Shown piece after piece: positions 23,706 to 34,924 of a stretch of DNA of 64,000 nt. Under the pieces are notes generated by a model, which was not told the origin of the DNA, searched no databases, and was given only the letters and a program-made list of their open reading frames with translations. The stretch comes from Apostichopus japonicus (Eukaryota > Echinodermata > Holothuroidea > Aspidochirotida > Stichopodidae): contig NC_092569.1 in the NCBI RefSeq assembly GCF_037975245.1, forward strand, positions 36,702,168 to 36,766,167, given 5' to 3'. The position numbers and the translations under genes are program-made. Within the stretch, counting starts at the first letter, position 1. Every line of letters begins with the position of its first letter.

Positions 23706-24254
23706 GAAACTACTTTCAAAAGTCACTTGACCCAATGAACTAAACAACATTCCTTCCTTTACAACATTTCCAGAGTCAAAATATTTTGATAATACTCAGT
23801 AAATCATATCTGTACCTGTCAAGTCTTGCTAGTGATATAACACTATAAAATCATTAGGTTGTTCGATCCAGCCTGTTCATACAGACAGCTCTACTGAGGT
23901 GCAATATTACTGGGGTACCACTGGTGATAAGTAGGGACTTGTAAATCTGTATTTCTTGTGCATATTCAATATCTTGTTAGCTTAGATCTTGTGGAGTGTG
24001 CAATGGTCAATCGTATCATACAGTAAGTAAACTTTGGTTTCCAGCTAAAGTGAACACTGTTTAGTTGCATATACCTATGTTTTTCAGGTTACAAGATAGA
24101 AATAATAAAACCCCTGGCTACCTACTAAACTCACATCAACTAAGTATACTGTAAGTATACTTACTGTATTGGTAATTTATTATGCACACAACCTTGGCTT
24201 TGAGCTGGGAAAAAAACCATATCATAACAAGGGTTAATTGTTAAGCCTAATTGA

Positions 24255-25305
24255 TATTGCATACAACTTGTATCAACTCACAATAGAATCAAATACTTCA
24301 AGTCCAGGTATTGCATACATAGTATGAACTCACAATAGAATCAAATAAATCAAGTCCAGGTATTGCATGTACTACACAAGTATTAACTCACAATAGAATC
24401 AAATACTTCAAGACCAGGTATTGCATACATAGTATGAACTCACAATAGAATCAAATAAATCAAGTCCAGGTATTGCATGTACTATATACAAGTATTAACT
24501 CACAATAGAATCAAATACTTCAAGTCCAGGTATTGCATGTACTACACAAGTATCAACTCACAATAGAATCAAATAAATCAAGTCCAGGTACTGCATGCAC
24601 TATACAAGTATCAACTCACAATAGAATCAAATAAAATCAAGTCCAGGTATAACATGTACTATACAAGCATTAACTCACAATAGAATCAAATACTTCAAGT
24701 CTGGACAGGTATTGCATGTCCTACACAAGTATCAACTCACAATAGAATCAAATAAATCAAGTCCAGGTAAATTGCATGTACTACACAAGTATCAACTCAC
24801 AATAGAATCAAATAATCAAGTCCAGGTATTGCATGTACTATACAAGTATCAACTCACAATAGAATCAAATAAATCAAGTACAGGTATTGCATGTACAGTA
24901 CTATACAAGTATCAACTCACAATAGAATCAAATAAACAAGTCCAGTTATTGCATGTACTGTACAAGTATCAACTCACAATAGAATCAAATAATCAAGTCC
25001 AGGTATTGCATGTACTACACAAGTATCAACTCACAATAGAATCAAATAAATCAAGTACAGGTATTGCATGTACAGTACTATACAAGTATCAACTCACAAT
25101 AGAATCAAATAAACAAGTCCAGTTATTGCATGTACTGTACAAGTATCAACTCACAATAGAATCAAATAATCAAGTCCAGGTATTGCATGTACTATACAAG
25201 TATCAACTCACAATAGAATCAAATAAATCAAGTCCAGGTACTGCATGTACTATACAAGTATCAACTCACAATAGAACCAAATAAAATCAAGTTTGGGTAT
25301 TGCAT
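24255..25305. repeat. Tandem repeat, ~58-bp unit, about 18 copies
   Basis: Each unit has TATTGCATGTACTACACAAG, TATCAACTCACAATAGAATC and AAATAAATCAAGTCCAGG. A 190-codon frame runs through part of it with a repeating HVLHKYQLTIESN-like pattern, but frames shift between units and the base pattern is non-coding. Some units contain an extra CAGTACTATACAAG. Confidence 0.95.
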
Positions 25306-28300
25306 GCACTCAATGTACAGTCTGTGAACCTAAACATTTTAAATCTCCTTTACACCATAAATGTTCCTCTTTATAGGCATATTTTCCAAGTAATTCTTGC
25401 AGCCTGTTTTCATTTTCTCCCGACATTATTCAAATCACTCGGTGCTCCAGCAGATCCAGCAACATAAATTTCTTTGAAGACTGACAAGTATCCAATTTCC
25501 CTAAGAAGCAGGACAGTCTAAGGAAAGAATATCATTAATGCTCTTACAGTGCGGGTGGAAGTGCAGAATTAAACAATCCAAAGGGACTACTAATGGCTTT
25601 TCTAAAAATGAGATTCCTTTTAAAGAGGTGAGGCATATCAAGGAAACAAGAAATAGTACAGTACTTGTAAGCTTGATGCTTCCAAAGGTGAGGCAGAAGG
25701 AAATAGGAATAGAGAGATGGTTATCAAATATCCCACCAAACAGGAAGAAGAAAATGAAACAATAATCATCAGATATAGAAGTCTGAATGTTACAGGAGCC
25801 CGGCAAATTGTATGGACTAATGAAAAGAGTTATATAGTTTAGTCGTTTCTTATATGTACAGTGTACATATAACCATACTGTGTCATATGCAGGAGGTACA
25901 GTAGGCATTATAATGATAATATTGTGGTAAACATTATAGATGGTCAAGTTGTAGCCTGAGGGGAATGAACTTGACAAAATTCAACCTACAGGTGTAAAAT
26001 TTTCTGATTAAGTGTTTAAACATTGTAAAGTTGTAGTTGTAGAGGACGGCAAACTTGCAGACTGGGATATATGAAAATGATCAATTTCAACAGGAGCACA
26101 ATTTCATAATTTATACTGTGTGTTGTGTAGAAGAACAACACTGAAACACGTACCCCAAATTCATGGAACTGCTACACGTGCCCCGAATACACTTAACAAA
26201 ACAAGCAAGGGCTGTCCTTAAACCTTCCCAAAATCTGTATAAAATTCTGATAAGAAAATTCCACAATTTTAGGTTTACATTTGTCATTATTGAGTATCTT
26301 TAATAGTCAGGTTAATGAACAGCAACATTACTCCACATCGATAGGTTATTTAAAATTGCATCATTAAACAACGATAAAATCAAAATCATTCGACAATTAA
26401 AACTGTTTTAAGACATGACATCTTAAACTGTCCTACAATACTGCAGTACTGTATGTTACATTAAACCAACTAAGAATGTTAAATCCTGACCAGTGTCTTG
26501 AGTATCAAACTATTCCAAATAATAAATAACACGACCACTCACAGCATTTCCTTAACATGTTACTTTCTTGACGAGGAATCCCCTGAGCTACAAAGGTGTC
26601 ATCTCTCAGCAAGAATTTATTTTCATTGCTTCATTTGACCTTACTGTACTTAGTCCTAATTTTCCTGTAGAATCTAGCATGTCTAAACCATACTATGTAT
26701 TACTGTACTTTGACAGTACTTTTATCTGAGCTGTTACCATTCAAGGCAATAAATTGTGCCATGTAACTTAATAATGTTGAAGAAAAGGTACAAAATTAGC
26801 GATCTAGTTCATACTTTTATTAAAACAAGTATTGATTTTATCTATTTAGATACATTGCACTAAGTCTATGCTGGGCTGTTTTCTACGGTCTATTCTTTCT
26901 TAATATTGATTTAATTCTTTTCTATCTGGTATAGTGTTCTATCCATCACATCTCAGAATGCAAACAGTAGATAGATTATCCAAATCAGTGAAAATCATTG
27001 AGATATAATCTGGAATGAATATCTGGTTTAAATACAGCAGGACTTTGCTTCCTGGTTAGCTGCTGCATGCTGAAGGGTTCATGTGAAATGTGTGATTTAG
27101 TATATACATACAGTAAAAACATACAGTAACTACTGTAAGGAGGTAGATAGCTTAGGAAAAGACCACTGAGTCATGAAACAGATGAAAAGCTTTGAATGAA
27201 GCAGCTCATATCTGACATTAATTATGTCAATTTATGGTTAGAGAAACAAGCTTATAATCTTTGAGGCAACACTCCCACAAGTCTACCTGGTCAGTACTTA
27301 CACTGGACGACCTACAAATGAGTACATATTGTACTTTGTTATTTTGTGTGTCAGTAAGCCAATACCTAGTGTGTCTTGGTTTCACTGTTGCTGCAGTATT
27401 TCTTCAGAAGCATGATACAATACGTGAGTATAATTAGGAATAATTAGGAATCTTGCCACTAATTCCGATAACTGTTTTCAGCATACAGTACAATAATGAC
27501 AGGATCACAAAAGTAATACTGTAATAAGTCTAATGGATTTATAAACATAGTGAAATTAAGTTACAATACTTGTGACCAATCAGAGACCTTAAACACTTCC
27601 AGAACTAGGTGAAACAAACTGTAGATGCATTCTGGTGCATGCATTCAAAGTGTAAGGAGGTTAGAATTACTTAAACAGATGAAACCCAGATTTGGGCCAT
27701 TTTTTACCTACTGTATGGTGGCCTTTAAGCCCTTCCCTTTGACAGAGGTCTCTGGTAACTACATACACTGCACTACATTAGTTACTTACAGAATGCGTCT
27801 ATGTGAATATATCCTTCTGGCTGTTTAATACCATAAATCCAACACATTCATGTGTAATGAGGACAAACTGATTAGAGATATCAAACAATTCTCCACAGCA
27901 ATTAACTCAACGTAATCCAAAGATACATCATGTATTAATTAGCAAAATATTCAGAGAAGATTTCCCAGTTTACTCCAATAACACAAAGAATATATAATTA
28001 TTTCCATAACAAACCTTTGCCACTGTGATCAGTTCCCAGAGGCAGCAATAGGTAGCTATTTTTCAATGCACCTGCAGTGTAGTACAGTTTATTACATGCG
28101 TATTGTCCTAGCTTAATATCTTCTCTGACTGTACTCTTGAACTCCCATGAAATAATCTATGACTGAAACTTGAGACGCCTTCTCAACTATCAACACCATA
28201 TTTCATCTTGAAGGCCAAATGCAGGAGTCTACATGCATCTACTTTATCATGCAATCTCACTCCCATTATCATTATTTGTGCTCTGACACAGGAGGCCTTG

Positions 28301-31269
28301 TATATCAACACTGGACAAGAAATGCGCTGGCAGCTTTGCCAATAAGGTCACACTGCTGCTGCTGTGCTGGGTTTGTTCTCCTGATTTCACAGGCTGTGTA
28401 ATTAAATGAACTGCATTCTTTTTCACCTCAAGCCAAATCACACCAACATCCCTGAGTAAAGTCATTTGTTATTACAACTTGAGCCACGACTCAGCGGTTG
28501 ATCAGCCAATCAGCATATTCTAGAGTTGTTAAACTTTCATCCTATTTTACAGAACCGGAGGACGGGACAGTGCCAAGAGGACACATTTGAGATGAAAAAA
28601 CTGATAAATATTTACATACACTTGTTGCAGGGTTGTTGAAAAGTAGTCAAAATTGAATTTTACAGAAAAAATGGAAATATAAAAATTAATTTTTGGAAAC
28701 ATTACACCCTGCTTTGTATTCAAGGCTTTATATTCAGGGGGGATAGGAGGCTTTATATTCAGGGGGAGGGGTAGGCATGAAACACAATCACATGGTGCAC
28801 ATTGACAGACTTCACATCATTGTGTTCATTCAGTACAACATTTCAAATGTCTATATTGCACTCATTAGCATTAGCATTCATATACACACAAAGAGATTTA
28901 TCTTGATGAAATATTTCTAGCTTGAGCATTTACTTGTATTTTTGTTCACTGTTGCATAAAAGAATCGTAAATCTAAAGAGAACCTGCAGTGCTTGTACTT
29001 GGGCCTTGTTGCAATACAAGAGATATTTTCCCCCTACAAAATACTACATTTTTTGTTTGTTTTTGTAATTATTAATACTATTCTCTTTCTTTAAGGACCC
29101 CTAAGGGGAGGGGGGGGCATAAGCAAGCTGTGTTAATTTTCACAGTATTTCTTGTATGACAAACAACTATATAGTATTTCATCACCATAGAAAGGAGTGA
29201 TTTGACACAAAGAAAATACAAACTGAGGACTATTAACTACAGTAGTGTTCACTCAGAAATTGTGAATAAAATGATTTATTATGATTTTTGACTCTACAAA
29301 TCTTCCAAACACTCTGTACACTGGTAAAAAGAATGTCTGCTTGACTAGTAAAGAGCTGTAGGAGAAGCTACTAGCTGAAGTAACAATACAGTACTTATTT
29401 ATTGTTCAATATAACTGAAAGCTGTATTACTGACAATCACTATAGTTGCAGGATTTAAAATACACTTTGTAAGGAAAATTTACTTTGCTAGATTTTTGAA
29501 CTGCAGTTCAGTACAGTGCATATAGACAAACTTTAACACATTTTTACCAAAACTACAATGTGTTGTTCAAAATTAGACGTAGAAAGGGGAATTTGATTAA
29601 ATTACCATATCCAAGTTTTGAAAGATGCTAATCAACAAGAAAGTTTGCTGGTTGTTGGTAGGATAACTGAATGTCTGTTATGGTTTCCAAAGTGAGTCTT
29701 GTTTAAAATCTACCATTATTAATTGTACATATGATACAGTGGGCAAATCTATTGCCAAACTGCTAAACATAAATTGTGGCATAAATGAAATCATGTAAGT
29801 GCACTGAGCTACAGATCTGTGTACATCCACATTATCAAGGTTTGTCAGCACATTTCTTCCAGGAATCTTCTTAAATAAACCATGGACTCTGAATATCACT
29901 TTCAAATCAAATACTTAACATATTTTTCGTTAGCATCCCCCTCTGAAATGACCCAAGAAATTGGACATCTACTCACAATGTACCCAACCTAGTACTGAAT
30001 TGATATAGTTAAAGGTGTGCCTGGATTATTGTCAGTGTAGCAGCCTGGTCACACACTTACGTATCGTGGTAGTGCTCAATAACATAGCAACCATACAGAC
30101 TGACACTGTGAATGAGCTCACCATCACAGAGACCTCTACTACTTGTACAGTGTCACTGCAAAGGAGTAACGTATCTAGAGCAATTTATGATTTTATGTGT
30201 TTATAAATTTGCAAGTTAAATATTTTACACTTTAAGTAGTACCGTACACACCACCATCATCTGTTGGGAAGGGGATCGAATGTACAGTAGGTTATCCACT
30301 CGGCACCAGGGTGCTTTACAATAAGGGTTTGTCAAGATCTGTGTAAAAACAGGGTTAGTTATTTATGGTCCTCCTGTCACCCAAGACAACCAAATTTCTG
30401 TCTGGACAACCAAAGTCAGCATTTGAGGTCGTCTGATGGATGACTAGTGCTTTTGGGTTAGCCTATCCAAGTCCCTAATATACAGTAGGTTATGTGCAGT
30501 CAGGATAGGAGGTGACATACTTACTGGATGCATAATTGAGTTAACACATGCCCATCCAGTGCAGTTAAACTTATATTTATATCTCTGCAATAAGTGACAT
30601 TGACTAACTGATGCTATCAAACAGCTTACAATATTATTAAATGAAAAATTTAAATGGAAACATGCCATTTACTTTTTTTTTCTTTCCATAAAAAATAGAA
30701 TAAGCAGTGTCATTTTGTTTTCTTTTTTTTTGGTCAACACTTTGTTGAAATCACTGTTATTATATTTTAGTATGGAAAAACCAGAAAATCCAATGTTGTC
30801 CATGCAGTAAATTATAAACTAGCCACACAGTGGGTAGAAAAACTAGGTGGAGGCTGGTTATTTACCTGATCATTTGGCAAGTAAGAATGTTGCTGGTGCT
30901 TTTTAAGGACTGTTGGTTAAAATAAGCATTGCGCTAACTACAGTATGCTTGTTTACCCGACCTTTGGTTATTACACTAGTGCTACTTACCTAAGTTTAGT
31001 TAAATTAGGATGGCACTCCTGCTTATTTGAGGTAAAACAAGCATTGCGGTAGTACTTACTGAACCATTGTCGGGATCAGGCTTGATGAATGGGGCAGGGG
31101 GAGGGGGGAAAGGCAGTCTGCAGCCCAGGTAAATTAGGAAGTCCCGTAAAATATGGCAGGGGCATATGAAAATATGGGTTTTTAAAGAAAAGTGTAAATA
31201 TTCTCATATTCACAATATACTTAAGGAAGGATGAAGTGAGCATACTGGGGGCCCAGTGATATAATTATC
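25306..31269. other. Long gene-free AT-rich stretch
   Basis: About 6 kb without any open frame that I can tie to a protein family. A 158-codon minus-strand frame at 25501-25977 has no recognisable motif. CTTTATATTCAGGGGG is duplicated at about 28726-28766. If a gene starts on the minus strand near 32.1 kb, this could be intron, but no exon was recognised. Confidence 0.4.
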
Positions 31270-31470
31270 CTCAGGGCCTAATCGGCTCTCAGGGCCTAAC
31301 CTGGCTCTCAGGGCCTGACCTGGCTCTCAGGGCCTAACCTGGCACTCAGCCCTGGCCTGACCTGGCCCTCAGGGTCTAACCTGGCCCTCAGGGTCTAACC
31401 TGGCCCTCAGGGCCTAACCTGGCACTCAGCCCTGGCCTGACCTGGCTCTCAGGGCCTAACCTGGCTCTTG
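31270..31470. repeat. Short tandem repeat, ~20-bp unit, about 10 copies
   Basis: Units of CTCAGGGCCTAACCTGG with variants CTCAGGGCCTGACCTGG and CTCAGCCCTGGCCTGACCTG, GC-rich against an AT-rich background. Confidence 0.9.
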
Positions 31471-32065
31471 ATTCCTGGTCAGGATACATCTAGTCTTGCC
31501 AGTCTACATTTGCAATCTTTAGATATAAATAAACTGCTGTCAATGATCAGGTGAAATTAATGTGAGATAGTAATTAAGCAGTGAATTTGTTCTAGCATAC
31601 CGCTTTTACTTCACAGGCCTTGGCTAGGCCTAAATTACAGTAGGCCCTTCTCTAGGCCCTGTAAAAAGTAAGAGTTATATACCACCTCAAGCATGTAGAG
31701 AGTAAGACAAGACCTTGTCTGTTGCGACTTATTGAACATTTAACATATAACAGGGCTTAGCTGGATGAACATACAATGACATAAATTGATCCACACAATG
31801 TTGGTAACGGTACTGCATGTCGTCAATATGGTAGGCATAAATCTTGCAAATATCACGTTTCTTCTGTCATCCACTAGACTGACCCTTGAGCCTGACTGCA
31901 GCGAGTCTGGTACTAGTACTACTAGGCTAGACCTGTGGACTAGGTTCTACCAGTACCACTATACTAGGACAATGGTACTTACTACTTTGGCCTAACCGAT
32001 GAGTTCCGCTCAACTTAAGCTAAAGTTTGTACAACTACAACCTAGCAAACTACGTTTCTTCTTAC

Positions 32066-32108
32066 CATCTTTGTTTTGGACCTTGAGAGATTCCTTTACT
32101 TCAGGCAT
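32066..32108 (-). CDS. Weak candidate first coding exon (unknown gene)
   Basis: On the minus strand an open frame runs from about 32324 down through here. Its first ATG (32106-32108) gives MPEVKESLKVQNKDG, and a good donor, AAAGATG|GTAAGAAG, follows at 32065. The surrounding ~300 bp is richer in CG dinucleotides than the flanks, as at some promoters. If real, the gene would run toward lower coordinates and most of the left half of the window could be its intron. I do not recognise the peptide and found no second exon, so this is weak. Confidence 0.18.
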
Positions 32109-32637
32109 ATTCCTTAACACGCAAGCTAGCGTCGGCAATATTCCAGAATGGCAAAATGGACTTGCCGATGATTGAGTTGCAACAAAGATTCGAGAAATAC
32201 TAAGTCCGGAAAGCGCACTATCTCGAGGCCGAGAGGTTGCAATGTTATGTTTACCCAGTGCGACGGACAATTTTTTAATCTGACCATTTTGTAAATATTC
32301 AATTGTGCTCGATAAACACACCAATATCTGCTAGATTTCGGCGCAGTCAAAAATAGATGGCGCGAATCTTAATTGACATACGAAGCCGATATTGCGCTGA
32401 TTGATTTTGAGGTATTGTAGATTGTACACCTTCAGACATGTTTAGAACATTGGACAACATCCTCTGCACACGGAAACTACCAGGCGTCATTTCGATGGGT
32501 GGGGGGAGGGGGTGAGGGTAGGGGACGATGAAATTATTCTGGGTTAAACTGTTTGGATTTGGTGATAATGAGGAAGAATTGAGTCAAAGTTACGATATTT
32601 GTCAATTTCTTGATTATTTCTTGATTATTACACTCAA

Positions 32638-32850
32638 GGAGTGTTAGCTCAGTGATTAACGCCGGTGCCCAGTTTCAATCATAGGTTCCCGAGTCACTCC
32701 AAGATTACTGATGTCGTCCAGTTACAGAGTTGTTGACAATTCATAATCATGGATGTTAAATATGTATCTAAAAGACTGACTTCGGTCAGCTTGCAGCTTT
32801 GATAAGCCGATGATGGCTTCTTCGCGTTCCTGCTTGCAGGAGGGTCTAAA
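32638..32850 (+). mobile_element. tRNA-derived SINE
   Basis: The tRNA-like head at 32638-32700 begins GGAGTGTTAGCTCAGTG (A box) and ends GTTCCCGAGTCACTCC (B box). The outer GGAGTG/CACTCC can pair as an acceptor stem. The body has CAGTTACAGAGTTGTTGAC, CATGGATGTTAAATATG and GACTGACTTCGGTCAGCTTG (a small hairpin), ending CTTGCAGGAGGGTCTAAATA. Same family as 44101-44323 and 14036-14252. Confidence 0.88.
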
Positions 32851-33170
32851 TACATGTCATATACTTTAAAGAGAGAGAGAGAATACTCAGGAAACTACTA
32901 TACGGATCTGCTGCGAAGACCTTGGGCTGGTAACTTCTGAAAAGTTCAAAAGTTTGACGTTTCAATCCTAGTAGAATCTTTAGCGTTAGATTAACTCTAT
33001 GAAAGCGAGTTAAATTGACAGCTAGGACAGGCAAGTTAATTGGAACAATATAACACTGATTAGATTGGAACTAAAAATGGGAACTAAATGTTAGGACCCC
33101 TTGGTCAACTTTTGGATTTCTTCTCTGCAGCATGTGACACTCTTGTCGTCAGTGTATTCGCGATGCACCA

Positions 33171-33320
33171 TGTAACACTCATTACATGTGGCAGTATACT
33201 ACGTGACACTCCTTAATTGTATACAAAATGCACCACGTGGAACTTCTTAATTGTAATCAATTGCACCACGTGACACTTCTTACGCGGTGTATTTAATATG
33301 CACCACGTGACACTCTTTAT
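33171..33320. repeat. Degenerate ~35-45-bp repeat carrying E-boxes
   Basis: Five related blocks, GCACCACGTGACACTCTT, at about 33168, 33208, 33231, 33266 and 33301. The last three keep CACGTG. A CACGTG palindrome is the E-box bound by many bHLH factors. Function here is unknown. Confidence 0.6.
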
Positions 33321-33391
33321 TTTATTTATTTAAACGTGACTTTAAACGTGTATTTAAGATTCAACACGAGGTTATATTGGCTAGCTATGTT

Positions 33392-34916
33392 CAGTGTTCG
33401 ATTTTTCCGGTATCGCATCGCAAAATGCGATCCAAAACGACAAACTTGCGAGACGTTTCCAAATCAGCATCGCACATTGTGCCGATTTGTGCGATACAAA
33501 TTCCTAGTCAGATTTGGGAGCAACACTCAAACCTTCACTTACGAACTGTCGATCACAATGTAGAAGTTATAATTTATTGAGTTTATACTCAATGTACAAC
33601 TTATTCACTTGACCGTATAGCGAAAAAAAACCTGAAAAAATATTATCCTACCATAGTTAAGTGTAAAGCAAATAGCCTAACCACCTCGGCGGTTACGGAT
33701 CTCACGTAACTAAACTCCCTGGCAACGTGCCAAAAAAATGTTAACAAACAACACAGGGGATGAGCTCACAGTTGTTGGGAAGGTACCTGGGCAAATTCGG
33801 TATTTGGGTATAAGGTTAAACACTGCAGTTGTAAAAATGTACGCATAGTGCACGCTATTCATTGTTAGGCAGTCTAGAAACGGGCTTTGCTGAACGTTGT
33901 TTGTTTCATAATATCGGAAGTTTTGTAAGTTGCACTTTTTAAAGATTGAAAGACAGATTAAATCTCTTTTCATTTTATAACATAATATAGCTACTTTAAC
34001 TTGTCATTTTAAAAATTTTCATCAGTTTCGTGACAATTTAAATAAAAAAAGTTGTCAGTATTTTGCATCTTCAACTGCGAATTTTTTCATCGCCAGACAT
34101 CGCAAAAAATGACAACAATTTTCGGGGGCTTTCGCCCCCAGGATCCCCACGAGGGCTTCTACCCCATGACCCCACCATAGCCCTAAGACGGGCCCCTGGA
34201 CACCACGCCTTTATGCTCGCACGTTACGCGTGCTATAGGCAGGCGAACACCGGCGGGAAATCGGCAGTGTGTTCGCGGGAAATTGAACAAGGTTTTCCGA
34301 CACTGCTGAACTGTGCAGTTACTGTATGCATCATGTTCAAGGTTTTCACGGAGGCCTTTGAGGAAATGAATGGTTAGTACAGTGTATATATGCTGCACTA
34401 ATGCTGTGTGTAGGCCAAGGTTCACGAAGGTCATTGATTATATTCGCGCGCCGTAGACGTGTTTTTAGATGTTACGGAGAGTCAGGTTTCCATGGATATT
34501 AATCGAAAATGAATCTGAGTTTAACTGACGCTAAAGAAATGGATCGTCTTGGGCAGATTAACAAATCATTGCAAGTATAAATAAGTACAGGTAGCTCTGC
34601 TGTCAAAAAGACAAGTTCAATATCGGTTTGCTGTTATCGGCAATTAGGCAAAATTTTACCGATACCGATATGCTGCCGATATTGCAAATATCGGCCGATA
34701 CCGATATTGAAAACGATTATCGTAGCAACACTAGTATACATAATAATAATAAACAAACATTTTGTAGTTAATACAATGATCGCCAACATTTGGTCCGTTT
34801 TGTGGTAATTTCAAAACTGCTATTCAATATTGGGGAACTGCTATGCAACAAAAATATTGTATAGCAATTGTCGAAATTTGTTGCTATGCAATTTTTTGGT
34901 CATAAGTCGAACACTG
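33392..34916. mobile_element. Non-autonomous hAT-like element with 8-bp target duplication
   Basis: Begins CAGTGTTCGATTTTTCC and ends GGTCATAAGTCGAACACTG. The ends are inverted repeats (CAGTGTTCGA). GCTATGTT flanks both sides (33384-33391 and 34917-34924), an exact 8-bp duplication typical of hAT transposons. No transposase frame is present. Inside are pieces of other mobile DNA: a GGGGGCTTTCGCCCCC-type segment near 34123-34200, and an iterated ATCGGCCGATACCGATA stretch (34620-34735) that ends CGTAGCAACACTAG and resembles a terminal part of another hAT family. Confidence 0.8.
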
Positions 34917-34924
34917 GCTATGTT

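Noticed and set aside
24712-25284. 190-codon frame reading HVLHKYQLTIESN-like repeats
   Set aside because: It lies inside the ~58-bp tandem array. Unit indels shift the frame and the peptide has no known domain.
25501-25977. 158-codon minus-strand frame as a gene
   Set aside because: No domain, no splice or family evidence, composition like the AT-rich background.
34063-34434. Frames of 83-104 codons on opposite strands
   Set aside because: They overlap transposon fragments within the hAT-like element and match no transposase motif.
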